From the NCBI GenBank assembly GCA_050998805.1, contig JBPCPV010000006.1:1-64000 (forward strand): a DNA stretch of 64,000 nucleotides, in the 5' to 3' direction. Made by a program: the position numbers and the translations under genes. Shown here piece after piece: positions 46,380 to 54,207 of the stretch (positions are counted from its first letter, which is position 1; each line of letters starts with the position of its first letter). The notes below the pieces were generated by a model that saw only the letters and a program-made list of their open reading frames with translations, was not told where the DNA came from and made no database searches. The DNA is from JAICKM01 sp050998805. GTDB taxonomy: Bacteria > Chloroflexota > Chloroflexia > QHBQ01 > JAICKM01.

Positions 46380-48157
46380 ACCCGCAAGCGGTGCTGGCGG
46401 CCTATATTGGCGCTTTCGTGGACGAACTCGCGCTCTCCGGCGTGCGGCACGTCTGCATCTGCCCCGGCTCGCGCTCCGCCCCGCTCGCATTGCTGATCGC
46501 CCGCAGGGCGGATCTGCGGGTCTGGACCCACGTTGACGAACGCTCCGCAGGCTTCTTCGCCCTCGGCATGGCTAAGGCGCTCCGCGAGCCAGTGGCGCTG
46601 CTCTGCACGTCGGGCACGGCGGCGGCTAACTTCCTGCCGGCCGTCGTCGAAGCCCACCTGGGGCGTGTGCCGCTTGTCGTGCTCACCGCAGACCGCCCAC
46701 ACGAGCTCCGCGACAACGGCGCGCCGCAAGCGATCGATCAGGTTCGGCTCTACGGCTCTTACGCAAAGTGGTTCGCCGACGTGGCCCCGCCGGACGACTC
46801 GCCGGAGATACTGCGCTACATCCGCGCTATCGCCGCCCGCGCCGTCGCGACCGCCCGGCTAGCACCCGCCGGTCCCGTCCACCTCAACTTCCCGCTGCGC
46901 GAGCCGCTCGTGCCCGCGAGATCTCATGTAGTAGAGGGGCCGGGGGCGAGACAAGCGGTTGCCGTCACCGCAGGTACGCGCGTGCTCGCTCAGGACGATA
47001 CGGGGCGATTGAGCGGGAGGCTCCACCCGGAGGGGCGCGGCGTGATCATCTGCGGGCCGCAAGATGCTCCCGAGTTCCCGGCGGCGGTTATGTCGCTCGC
47101 CGCGCGGCTCGGTTGGCCGGTGCTCGCCGACCCGCTCTCAGGCGTGCGACGCGGCCCCCACCACAGCGACCTGGTGATCAGCGCCTATGACGCCTTCCTT
47201 CGCGACCCTGGCTTCGCCACCTGCATGGCCCCGGAGGTCGTGCTGCGCTTCGGAGCCATGCCGACATCGAAACCGTTACTGCTGTTTTTGCAAGCCCACA
47301 CCGCCTGCCGGCATATCGTGGTAGACGATGCTCCCGCCTGGCGCGACCCCGCGGCGCTCGCCTCGGAATTGGTCTACGCCAATCCGACGAGGCTGTGCGC
47401 GCAATTGCGGAGTGCGGAGTGCGGAGTGCGGAGTGACGCGAACGCGATGCCCAACTCTCTACACCCAAATCTCTACACACGGGATTGGGTTGAGGCGGAG
47501 CGGCGCACGCGGGCGGCAATCGGGGGGAAGCTGGCGGGGATGCGCGGGCCGTTCGAGGGCAAGGTCTTCGCGGAGCTGGGCGAACTATTGCCGATGGGGG
47601 CGACGCTGTTTGTGGGGAGCAGTATGCCGGTGCGCGACCTCGACACGTTCTTACCGGGCGGCGAAAAGGCGCTGAGCTGCCTATCGAACCGGGGAGCGAA
47701 CGGGATAGACGGCGTCGTGTCAAGCGCGCTGGGGGCGAGTATCGATGGCGGGCCGCTCGTGTTGGTCATCGGCGACCTGTCGTTCTACCACGATATGAAC
47801 GGGCTGCTGGCGGCGAAGCAGCACCGACTGCGGGCGACGATCGTGCTGCTGAACAACGACGGCGGCGGGATCTTCTCCTTTTTGCCGCAGGCGACGGAGA
47901 CCGATGAGTTCGAGCAACTCTTCGGGACACCTACCGGCCTCGACTTCCGCCCCGCCGTGGAGATGTATGGCGGGCGCTTCCTCCGCCCGCCGACTTGGGA
48001 GACATTCAGGGCGGCAGTGCGGGAGGGCATCGCAGGCGACGGGCTGACAGTGATCGAGCTGCGGACGGAGCGCGACCGGAATGTGGCCGACCACCGGGCG
48101 ATCTGGCCGGCGGTCGCTGCCGCGATCGCGGGCATCGGCGAGGAGGCCGCACCATGA
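46376..48157 (+). CDS. menD: SEPHCHC synthase
   Basis: Thiamine-diphosphate enzyme that joins 2-oxoglutarate to isochorismate (2-succinyl-5-enolpyruvyl-6-hydroxy-3-cyclohexene-1-carboxylate synthase). 593 residues. CPGSRSAPLALLIA and the ThDP-activating Glu in HVDERSAGFFALGMAKAL mark the N-terminal domain; NRGANGIDG, GDLSFYHDMNGLL and NNDGGGIFSFLPQ mark the cofactor site. Residues about 345-353 (RSAECGVRS) are translated from four GCGGAGT heptamers at 47407-47434, between the central and C-terminal domains. GGAGGGGG lies before the ATG, which overlaps the menF stop. Confidence 0.96.
   Translation: MNPQAVLAAYIGAFVDELALSGVRHVCICPGSRSAPLALLIARRADLRVWTHVDERSAGFFALGMAKALREPVALLCTSGTAAANFLPAVVEAHLGRVPLVVLTADRPHELRDNGAPQAIDQVRLYGSYAKWFADVAPPDDSPEILRYIRAIAARAVATARLAPAGPVHLNFPLREPLVPARSHVVEGPGARQAVAVTAGTRVLAQDDTGRLSGRLHPEGRGVIICGPQDAPEFPAAVMSLAARLGWPVLADPLSGVRRGPHHSDLVISAYDAFLRDPGFATCMAPEVVLRFGAMPTSKPLLLFLQAHTACRHIVVDDAPAWRDPAALASELVYANPTRLCAQLRSAECGVRSDANAMPNSLHPNLYTRDWVEAERRTRAAIGGKLAGMRGPFEGKVFAELGELLPMGATLFVGSSMPVRDLDTFLPGGEKALSCLSNRGANGIDGVVSSALGASIDGGPLVLVIGDLSFYHDMNGLLAAKQHRLRATIVLLNNDGGGIFSFLPQATETDEFEQLFGTPTGLDFRPAVEMYGGRFLRPPTWETFRAAVREGIAGDGLTVIELRTERDRNVADHRAIWPAVAAAIAGIGEEAAP
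47407..47434. repeat. Four tandem GCGGAGT heptamers inside menD
   Basis: Exact copies at 47407, 47414, 47421 and 47428, preceded by ATT. They are translated in frame. Confidence 0.9.
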
Positions 48158-48984
48158 GCCTCCTCAAGGTCAACGGCGTGCGGTACAACGTCGAATGTGC
48201 GGGCGAGGGAGAGGCGCTGCTGCTGCTCCACGGCTTCACCGGCAGCGCGGCGACGTGGGTGCTGCTCACGGCGACATGGGCACGGCGCTTCCATACAATC
48301 GCGGTAGACCTGCTCGGCCACGGCGGATCCGACGCGCCCACGGACCCCGCGCGCTACGGGATGGAGCCGACGGTGGCCGACCTCGCGGCGCTGCTCGACG
48401 TGCTCGGGGTGGAGCGGGCGTATCTGCTCGGCTATTCGATGGGCGGGCGGGTCGCGCTTCATTCCGCCGCCGCGCACCCCCAGCGAGTCGGCGCGCTGAT
48501 CCTCGAGAGCGCGTCGCCGGGGCTGGCCGACCCCTCGGAGCGCGCCGCGCGAGTCACCGGCGACGAGGCGCTGGCCGACGGTATCGAGCGCAAGGGTGTA
48601 CCGACATTCGTGGCTCGCTGGGAGGCGCTGCCGCTCTGGGCGAGCCAGGCCCGCCTGCCGGAGGCGACCCGCGAGCGGCTGCACACGCAGCGGTTGGCGA
48701 ACTCGGCTTTGGGTCTGGCGAACAGCCTGCGTGGCCTCGGCACCGGCGCACACCCGCCGCTCTACGACCGCCTGCCCGCCCTGCCGATGCCGACGTTGCT
48801 TATCACCGGCGAACTAGATCCGAAGTTCACCGCAATCGCACGCGCAATGTCCGCCGCCATGCCCAATGCCCAAATGGCCGTCGTGCCCAACGCGGGACAC
48901 GCGGTGCATTTGGAGCAGCCGGGCGCGTTTGGAACGCTTGTCACCGAGTTTCTAATGAGAAAGGAACAGCTATCATGTCTCTGA
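48154..48984 (+). CDS. menH: SHCHC synthase, alpha/beta hydrolase
   Basis: Removes pyruvate from SEPHCHC to give 2-succinyl-6-hydroxy-2,4-cyclohexadiene-1-carboxylate. 276 residues with the alpha/beta-hydrolase fold: oxyanion-hole HGFTGS, nucleophile elbow GYSMGG (Ser about 93), an acidic residue in TGELDPKF, and the catalytic His in NAGHAVHLEQP. On sequence alone it could be another hydrolase; its place between menD and menB supports MenH. Start overlaps the menD stop; its end overlaps menB by 10 bases. Confidence 0.9.
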   Translation: MSLLKVNGVRYNVECAGEGEALLLLHGFTGSAATWVLLTATWARRFHTIAVDLLGHGGSDAPTDPARYGMEPTVADLAALLDVLGVERAYLLGYSMGGRVALHSAAAHPQRVGALILESASPGLADPSERAARVTGDEALADGIERKGVPTFVARWEALPLWASQARLPEATRERLHTQRLANSALGLANSLRGLGTGAHPPLYDRLPALPMPTLLITGELDPKFTAIARAMSAAMPNAQMAVVPNAGHAVHLEQPGAFGTLVTEFLMRKEQLSCL

Positions 48985-49793
48985 AATGGGAAACTTTACA
49001 CGAGTACGGCGACATCCTCTACGAGGGGGCCGAAGGCATCGCCAAGATCACGATCAACCGGCCTGAAGTCCGCAACGCCTTCCGGCCCGAGACCCTCTTC
49101 GACATGGAGGACGCATTCAGGCGCGCCCGCGACGACTCTAAGATCGGCGTGATCATTCTCACGGGTGCGGGCGGTGAGGCGTTCTGTTCCGGCGGCGATC
49201 AGCGCGTGCGGGGGCATGGCGGCTACGTCGGCGGGGACGGAGTGGCGAGGCTGAACGTGCTGGACCTTCAGCACCAGATCAAGTACCTGCCCAAGCCGGT
49301 GGTCGCAATGGTTGCGGGCTACGCCATCGGCGGCGGACATGTGCTGCACCTGGTGTGCGACCTGACCATCGCCGCAGACAACGCGGTGTTCGGGCAGACC
49401 GGGCCGCGGGTCGGCAGCTTCGACGGCGGCTATGGCTCGGGGCTGCTGGCGCGCACGGTCGGCCAGAAAAAGGCCCGCGAGATATGGTATCTCTGCCGCC
49501 AGTACTCAGCTCAGGAGGCGCTCGATATGGGCCTGGTGAACACGGTCGTGCAGTTCGAGCAGCTCGAGGAGGAGACGGTGCAGTGGTGCCGCGAGATGTT
49601 GTCGAAAAGCCCGACCGCGCTCCGCCTGCTCAAAGCCGCCTTCAACGCGGACACCGACGGCCTGGCCGGCATCCAGCACCTCGCGGGCGACGCGACTCTG
49701 CTCTACTACCTCAGCGAAGAGGCGAAAGAGGGCCGCGATGCCTACATCGAGAAGCGCGCCCCCGACTTTTCGCGCTTCCCACGGCTGCCATGA
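48975..49793 (+). CDS. menB: 1,4-dihydroxy-2-naphthoyl-CoA synthase
   Basis: Crotonase-fold enzyme closing the second ring of the naphthoquinone. 272 residues, usual length. Conserved segments are INRPEVRNAFRP, ILTGAGGEAFCSGGDQRVRG, the oxyanion-hole AGYAIGGGHVLHLVCDLTIA, and QTGPRVGSFDGGYGSGLLAR, which is distinctive for MenB. AAGGA lies 10 bases before the ATG. The gene starts within the end of menH. Confidence 0.96.
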   Translation: MSLKWETLHEYGDILYEGAEGIAKITINRPEVRNAFRPETLFDMEDAFRRARDDSKIGVIILTGAGGEAFCSGGDQRVRGHGGYVGGDGVARLNVLDLQHQIKYLPKPVVAMVAGYAIGGGHVLHLVCDLTIAADNAVFGQTGPRVGSFDGGYGSGLLARTVGQKKAREIWYLCRQYSAQEALDMGLVNTVVQFEQLEEETVQWCREMLSKSPTALRLLKAAFNADTDGLAGIQHLAGDATLLYYLSEEAKEGRDAYIEKRAPDFSRFPRLP

Positions 49794-50683
49794 CGATGAG
49801 CAGACGCAGTGCCTGGGTGCTGGCGGCTCGCCCGGCGACATTGCCGGCGGCGGTGGTGCCGGTGCTGGTGGGCACGGCGCTGGCTGTAGGCGGAGGGCGG
49901 TTCAGGCTGGGGGCGTTCGTGGCGGCGCTGGCTGCGTCGCTGCTGATCCAGATCGGCACGAATCTCGCCAACGACCTCTTCGACTACCAGAAGGGCGCGG
50001 ACACCGCAGAGCGCCTCGGCCCGCCCCGCGTCACCCAGAGCGGGCTGATCCCGCCGGAGACGGTGAAGTGGGGGATGATCGGCGTCTTCGCGGCGGCGAT
50101 GCTGATCGGCGTCTACCTGATCGCGGTGGGCGGCCTGCCGGTGCTGGTGATCGGCGTGCTGTCGCTGGTGAGCGCGGTCGCGTACACCGGGGGGCCGTGG
50201 CCTCTCGGCTACCACGGCCTCGGCGAGATCTTCGTCTTCCTGTTCTTCGGCGTAGTCGCGGTCACCGGCACCTACTATGTCGAGACCGGCGCCCTCACGG
50301 GGACGGCGCTAGCGGCGTCGGTGCCGGTGGGCCTGCTCTGCACGGCGATCATCGTCGCCAACAATATCCGCGACATTGACACCGACCGCCGAGCCGGAAA
50401 GCGGACGCTGGCGGTGCGGATCGGGCGGCAGGCGACGCGGGCACTCTACACGGCTTGCTTAGTCGTCGCCTACCTGGTGCCGCCCGCGCTCTGGCTGGCG
50501 GGGTTGCTGACACCACTCGCCCTGCTGCCCCTGGCGACGCTGCCCCTGGCGGTGCCGCTGGTTCGCTCCATCTGGGCGGAGACCGCAGGCCCACCGCTGA
50601 TCGGGGTGTTGAAGGGCACCGGGCGGCTGCATCTGGTGTTCGGTGTGCTGTTCGCGGTCGGTTTGCTGGTGGTCAGGGGCTAG
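49790..50683 (+). CDS. menA: 1,4-dihydroxy-2-naphthoate polyprenyltransferase
   Basis: Integral membrane UbiA-family enzyme that attaches the isoprenoid chain to 1,4-dihydroxy-2-naphthoate. 297 residues with about eight or nine hydrophobic segments. The first Asp motif is NLANDLFDYQKGAD and the second is NNIRDIDTDRRAGKRTLA; both bind Mg-diphosphate. The ATG overlaps the menB stop; an ATG two codons later is also possible. Its product needs one methylation to become menaquinone, and no such methyltransferase is in the operon. Confidence 0.95.
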   Translation: MTMSRRSAWVLAARPATLPAAVVPVLVGTALAVGGGRFRLGAFVAALAASLLIQIGTNLANDLFDYQKGADTAERLGPPRVTQSGLIPPETVKWGMIGVFAAAMLIGVYLIAVGGLPVLVIGVLSLVSAVAYTGGPWPLGYHGLGEIFVFLFFGVVAVTGTYYVETGALTGTALAASVPVGLLCTAIIVANNIRDIDTDRRAGKRTLAVRIGRQATRALYTACLVVAYLVPPALWLAGLLTPLALLPLATLPLAVPLVRSIWAETAGPPLIGVLKGTGRLHLVFGVLFAVGLLVVRG

Positions 50684-50695
50684 GAGCGTTCGGTT

Positions 50696-52237
50696 ATGGA
50701 CGGATCGCAGAGAAACGAACATTACTCGGCACTCAGCACGCAGGACTGGCTGTCTGCCGCACCGAGAGAGAAGCCGGCGGTGATAGCCGGGGAGACGCGC
50801 TGGACATGGGGTGACCTGGAGCGAGAAGCGACGCGGCTGGCCGGAGGGCTGCGAGAGCGGGGCGTGGTGCCGGGCGACCGGGTGGCTGCTCTCCTCGGCA
50901 ACAACGTCGGCTTCGTCGCCCTGGTCCATGCCTGCATACGGCTGGAAGCGGTGCTGGTTCCGCTGAACACCCGCCTCATACCGGCGGAGATAGCCTGGCA
51001 GCTAAACGACAGCGGAGCGCGCCTGCTGATTGCGGAGTGCGGAGTGCGGAGTGTGGATTATCCTGGATGTGAGACCGTGGATATTGGCGAGCTAATGGAG
51101 GGCAGCCGTGCGACCGAACAGCCTGCCGGCACCCCTACTCAATCAGCCCTCCGCACTCCGCACTCCGCAATCGACCTGGGGAGGGTGCAGGCGGTCATCT
51201 ATACGTCGGGGACGACCGGGCAGCCGAAGGGAGCGATGCTGACATACGGCAACCAGTGGTGGAGCGCGGTCGGGTCGGCGCTGAACCTCGGCACGATGGC
51301 GAGCGACAGGTGGCTGGCGTGCCTGCCGATGTTCCATGTCGGTGGGCTGGCGATCCTGATGCGGAGCGTGATCTACGGCGTGCCGGTCATCGTCCACGAG
51401 CGGTTCGACGCGGCTGCGGTCAACCGGGCGATTGACGAGGACGGCGTGACCGTCCTCTCGGTCGTCAGCACGATGCTCACGCGTATGCTCGACGAGCGGG
51501 GCGGCGTGCCGTATCCGCCGACGCTGCGGGCGGTGCTGCTCGGCGGCGGCCCCGCGCCCCGACCGCTACTCGAGGCCGCTGCGGCTGCTGGGGTGCCGGT
51601 TGTCCAGACCTACGGACTGACCGAGACGGCATCACAGGTCGCCACGCTCTCCCCGGCAGACGCGCTCCGCAAGCTAGGCTCGGCGGGCAAGCCGTTGCTG
51701 CCCACCCGCCTGCGTATCGCCGGCCCCAACGGCGACATGCCCCCCGGCGAGGTCGGCGAGATCCTGGTGCAGGGGCCAATCGTCACGCCCGGCTACCTGG
51801 GCAGGCCGGAGGCGACAGCCCGCGCCCTGCGCGGCGGCTGGCTGCACACAGGTGACCTCGGCTACCTTGACGCCGAGGGCTACCTTTACGTGGTGGACCG
51901 GCACAACGACCTGATCATCTCCGGCGGCGAGAACGTCTACCCCGCAGAGGTCGAGGCCGCCCTGCTGGCGCACCCTGGCGTCGCTGAGGCGGGCGTCGTC
52001 GGCGTGCCGGATGCGCGTTGGGGGCAGGTGCCGGTCGCCTTCGTGCTGTCCCGGCCCGGCGCGGCTCCCACAGAGGATGAGCTGATCGCGTTCTGCAAAA
52101 CAAGGCTGGCGGGCTACAAAGTCCCCGCAGGCATCACATTCGTATCCAGGCTGCCGCGCAACGCATCCGGCAAGCTAATGCGCTGGGCGCTACGGCCGGG
52201 CAGCCGACCGGACCCCGGGGAGGAAACAAGACCATGA
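50696..52237 (+). CDS. menE: o-Succinylbenzoate-CoA ligase
   Basis: Acyl-AMP ligase that activates o-succinylbenzoate with CoA. 513 residues. ANL-family motifs: the P-loop IYTSGTTGQPKGAMLT, QTYGLTETASQ, GWLHTGDLGYLD, DRHNDLIISGGENVYPAEVE and the C-terminal Lys in NASGKLMRWAL. Two stretches come from heptamer repeats: AECGVRS (from 51032-51052) and ALRTPHSA (from the inverted copy at 51149-51168), both in the linker before the P-loop. The N-terminal YSALSTQDW (50724-50744) also looks heptamer-derived. AGGAG precedes the ATG at 50696. Confidence 0.94.
   Translation: MDGSQRNEHYSALSTQDWLSAAPREKPAVIAGETRWTWGDLEREATRLAGGLRERGVVPGDRVAALLGNNVGFVALVHACIRLEAVLVPLNTRLIPAEIAWQLNDSGARLLIAECGVRSVDYPGCETVDIGELMEGSRATEQPAGTPTQSALRTPHSAIDLGRVQAVIYTSGTTGQPKGAMLTYGNQWWSAVGSALNLGTMASDRWLACLPMFHVGGLAILMRSVIYGVPVIVHERFDAAAVNRAIDEDGVTVLSVVSTMLTRMLDERGGVPYPPTLRAVLLGGGPAPRPLLEAAAAAGVPVVQTYGLTETASQVATLSPADALRKLGSAGKPLLPTRLRIAGPNGDMPPGEVGEILVQGPIVTPGYLGRPEATARALRGGWLHTGDLGYLDAEGYLYVVDRHNDLIISGGENVYPAEVEAALLAHPGVAEAGVVGVPDARWGQVPVAFVLSRPGAAPTEDELIAFCKTRLAGYKVPAGITFVSRLPRNASGKLMRWALRPGSRPDPGEETRP
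51028..51172. repeat. 24-base perfect inverted heptamer repeat inside menE
   Basis: Bases 51028-51051 (GATTGCGGAGTGCGGAGTGC...) and 51149-51172 are exact reverse complements. They are built of GCGGAGT units and enclose 97 bases. The mRNA could form a 24 bp stem within the coding sequence. Confidence 0.9.
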
Positions 52238-53328
52238 TCATCATAATGAAGGCGAGTGCGAGCGCATATGACGTGGCGCGGCTCACGGCGCGGGTGCGCG
52301 AGGTCGGCTACAGCCCCGAGGTCGGCGAGGCGGCAGGGCGCGTGGTCGTCAGCTTCCTGGGCGGCAAGCACCCGGTTGAGCCGGACCTGTTCAGCGCAAT
52401 GCGCGGAGTGGACAAGATTGTGCCATTGCAGCCGGGCTACCGCCTGGCAAGCCGCACTGACCACCCGGAGAACACATTGATCCGGGTCGGCAACGCGCTG
52501 ATCGGCGGGCAGGACATCGCGTTCATGGCCGGCCCCTGCTCCGTTGAAGGCCGCGCCCAGACGCTCGAAGTCGCCGAGGAACTTGCGGCGCTCGGCGTCA
52601 AGATACTGCGCGGCGGCGCCTACAAGCCGCGCACGTCGCCCTACAGCTTCCAGGGGCTGCACGAAGACGGCCTCGAGATCCTGGCGGAGGTACGCGAAAA
52701 GACCGGCATGGCGATCATCACCGAGGTGATGTCCCCCCAGGACGTGCAGCTTGTCGCCGCCCACGCGGACATCTTGCAGATCGGCACCCGCAACATGCAG
52801 AACTACGCCCTGCTCGCCGCCGCCGGGAGGGCAGAGCGCCCTGTGCTGCTCAAGCGCGGCCTGAGCGCGACCATCGAGGAGTTGCTGCTGGCCGCCGAGT
52901 ATATCTTATCGAACGGCAACCCGAATGTCATGCTCTGCGAGCGGGGCATCCGCAGCTTCGACAAGAGCACGCGGGGCGTGTTCGATGTTGCCGCCATCCC
53001 GCTGCTCAAGAGGTTGACCCACTTGCCGGTGATCGCCGACCCGAGCCACGCCACCGGCCACTGGGAACTGGTCGCGCCGGTGGCGAAGGCTGCAGTCGCC
53101 GCCGGAGCCGACGGCCTGCTCGTCGAGGTACATTCCCACCCCGACCGCGCCCTCTCGGACGGCGCGCAGTCGCTCCGGCCAGAGCGCGCCGCCGACCTGC
53201 TGGCGGACCTGCGCCGTCTGGCCGCCGCTATGGACCGTGGCCTCGACCTGTCCACTGCGGAGTGCGGAGTGCAGAGTGCAGAGCGCGGTACAGAGGTAGG
53301 GGAGCAGGCGTTGCGCGGGGCGGCTTGA
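52234..53328 (+). CDS. aroF: DAHP synthase, type I-beta with regulatory N-terminal domain
   Basis: 3-deoxy-7-phosphoheptulonate synthase, the first step of the shikimate pathway and so the source of chorismate for menF. 364 residues. Residues 1-70 are a ferredoxin-like domain (MIIIMKASASAYDVARLTAR...), which in related enzymes gives feedback control. The barrel has AGPCSVEG, LRGGAYKPRTSPYSFQG, EVMSPQDV, LQIGTRNMQN, LLKRGLSATIEELLLAAEYI and ADPSHATGHWELV. The last 25 residues (STAECGVQSAERG...) are translated from heptamer repeats and lie beyond the conserved end. The gene overlaps menE by four bases and ends the operon. Confidence 0.94.
   Translation: MIIIMKASASAYDVARLTARVREVGYSPEVGEAAGRVVVSFLGGKHPVEPDLFSAMRGVDKIVPLQPGYRLASRTDHPENTLIRVGNALIGGQDIAFMAGPCSVEGRAQTLEVAEELAALGVKILRGGAYKPRTSPYSFQGLHEDGLEILAEVREKTGMAIITEVMSPQDVQLVAAHADILQIGTRNMQNYALLAAAGRAERPVLLKRGLSATIEELLLAAEYILSNGNPNVMLCERGIRSFDKSTRGVFDVAAIPLLKRLTHLPVIADPSHATGHWELVAPVAKAAVAAGADGLLVEVHSHPDRALSDGAQSLRPERAADLLADLRRLAAAMDRGLDLSTAECGVQSAERGTEVGEQALRGAA
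53257..53284. repeat. Heptamer array at the 3' end of aroF
   Basis: GCGGAGT, GCGGAGT, GCAGAGT and GCAGAGC occur in tandem and are translated as part of the C-terminal tail. Confidence 0.85.
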
Positions 53329-53336
53329 CGGGTGCG

Positions 53337-53401
53337 AGTGATAGGAAAGGATGCAAAGAGCCTGCCCGAGATGGACAGGCTCTGTCTTTGCTTCTATCAC
53401 T
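53337..53401 (+). terminator. Large stem-loop after the men operon
   Basis: AGTGATAG (53337-53344) pairs with CTATCACT (53394-53401), and the inner AGAGCCTG (53357-53364) pairs with CAGGCTCT (53376-53383), followed by GTCTTTGCTTC. It lies 9 bases after the aroF stop. It is a probable terminator of the operon and may act in both directions. Confidence 0.65.
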
Positions 53402-53430
53402 GCCGGGGCTACAACATCAGCTCATTGATT

Positions 53431-53464
53431 GCTGACGGCTGATCGCTGATCGCTGACGCTGATC
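53431..53464. repeat. Tandem heptamer GCTGATC array
   Basis: GCTGACG, GCTGATC, GCTGATC, GCTGAC (one base short), GCTGATC. It ends two bases before the stop codon of the SWIM gene on the minus strand. Confidence 0.8.
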
Positions 53465-53465
53465 G

Positions 53466-53771
53466 CTATTTCATGCCCGCGCCGAGTGGCGCTTCGTTCC
53501 CCGATAGGTCGAGGTGAGGTTGTTCGGGGCCGTAGCGAGCGTCCGCCGAGAGCATCGGCGAGAGGATGCGCTGCATCGCCATCACATGGGAACAGGTTCC
53601 GTTGTGCGGGAAGAAGCCGCAGTTGCAGGACCACTCGTTGTCCTTCAACGAGACTTCGTGCTCGTGATTCTCACCGTTGAATGTCACACTTAGGGACTGG
53701 AACTGGATGCGCTCCGGCTCTTGCTGATACCGCTTGGCTTTGTCGATCTTGCCGATCAGGCTTGAGTTCAC
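53466..53771 (-). CDS. Small SWIM zinc-finger protein
   Basis: 101 residues. The SWIM motif CxCx8CxH is complete: Cys49, Cys51, Cys60 and His62 in SCNCGFFPHNGTCSH, followed by VMAMQRIL. SWIM domains bind DNA or proteins; stand-alone small versions have no assigned role that I know. The GTG at 53771 is chosen because GAGGAGGG lies 7 bases upstream; an extension to 53837 has no ribosome site. The promoter at 53949-53977 leaves a leader of about 170 bases with a short ORF and a hairpin. Confidence 0.85.
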   Translation of the reverse strand: MNSSLIGKIDKAKRYQQEPERIQFQSLSVTFNGENHEHEVSLKDNEWSCNCGFFPHNGTCSHVMAMQRILSPMLSADARYGPEQPHLDLSGNEAPLGAGMK

Positions 53772-53833
53772 GTTATACCCTCCTCTTGCTAATCTCCAGA
53801 CCACTTCTGCCAACAATGCCGCCTGAAACAGCA

Positions 53834-53871
53834 TCACCGGCCCGAGACGCGGAACGTCTCAGAGCCGGTGA
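53834..53871 (-). promoter_or_regulatory. Stem-loop in the SWIM leader
   Basis: TCACCGGC (53834-53841) pairs with GCCGGTGA (53864-53871), and the inner GAGACG pairs with CGTCTC (53844-53849 and 53855-53860). The end of the leader ORF lies in its first arm on the minus strand. There is no clear T-run after it. Confidence 0.55.
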
Positions 53872-53915
53872 CGGCGGGCGAAACCCGATTGTCGCGCTAT
53901 AGGTGCCTTGATCAT
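53859..53915 (-). CDS. Possible 18-residue leader peptide ahead of the SWIM gene
   Basis: MIKAPIARQSGFARRHRL, with GGGAGG (53924-53929) 8 bases before the ATG. The last codons (Arg Arg His Arg Leu stop) run into the leader stem-loop. The geometry is that of a translation-coupled attenuator, but the function is not proven. Confidence 0.35.
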   Translation of the reverse strand: MIKAPIARQSGFARRHRL

Positions 53916-53948
53916 AACAGCAACCTCCCAAGGGGCTAGGCTGGCCGT

Positions 53949-53977
53949 ATTATACACCCGGATCGGATGGGAGTCAA
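53949..53977 (-). promoter_or_regulatory. Promoter of the SWIM gene
   Basis: On the minus strand TTGACT (53977-53972), a 17-base spacer and TATAAT (53954-53949). Confidence 0.7.
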
Positions 53978-54012
53978 GGACAAAACCGGGCGGGTTTTCG
54001 GCGGATGCGATC

Positions 54013-54041
54013 TTGACAAGAGGCACTGCCTTTGCTATAAT
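54013..54041 (+). promoter_or_regulatory. Consensus promoter of tRNA-Gly
   Basis: TTGACA (54013-54018), a 17-base spacer and TATAAT (54036-54041) with TGC before it: both hexamers are perfect and the -10 is extended. The tRNA begins 18 bases later. Confidence 0.85.
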
Positions 54042-54059
54042 ACGAGCTAGAAGAATATC

Positions 54060-54134
54060 GCGGAAGTGGCTCAGTGGTAGAGCATCTCCTTGCCAAGGAG
54101 AGGGTCGCCAGTTCGAATCTGGTCTTCCGCTCCA
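54060..54134 (+). tRNA. tRNA-Gly (anticodon GCC)
   Basis: Full cloverleaf: acceptor GCGGAAG/CTTCCGC, anticodon stem TCTCC/GGAGA with loop TTGCCAA, T-arm GCCAG-TTCGAAT-CTGGT. Discriminator U and the 3' CCA are encoded. Confidence 0.97.
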
Positions 54135-54138
54135 CTTA

Positions 54139-54170
54139 GAGGGGAAGCATACGGCTTTCCCTCTTTGTTT
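54139..54170 (+). terminator. Rho-independent terminator after tRNA-Gly
   Basis: GAGGGGAAGC-ATACG-GCTTTCCCTC gives a 10 bp stem with one G-U pair, followed by TTTGTTT. Confidence 0.8.
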
Positions 54171-54207
54171 ACCTGCGCCTGCCGACAAGCACGGAGTAGA
54201 TGACCGC

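Noticed and set aside
47407..53464. CRISPR array or phase-variable homopolymer
   Set aside because: The units are 7 bases without spacers, so it is not CRISPR; I see no long homopolymer or dinucleotide tract.
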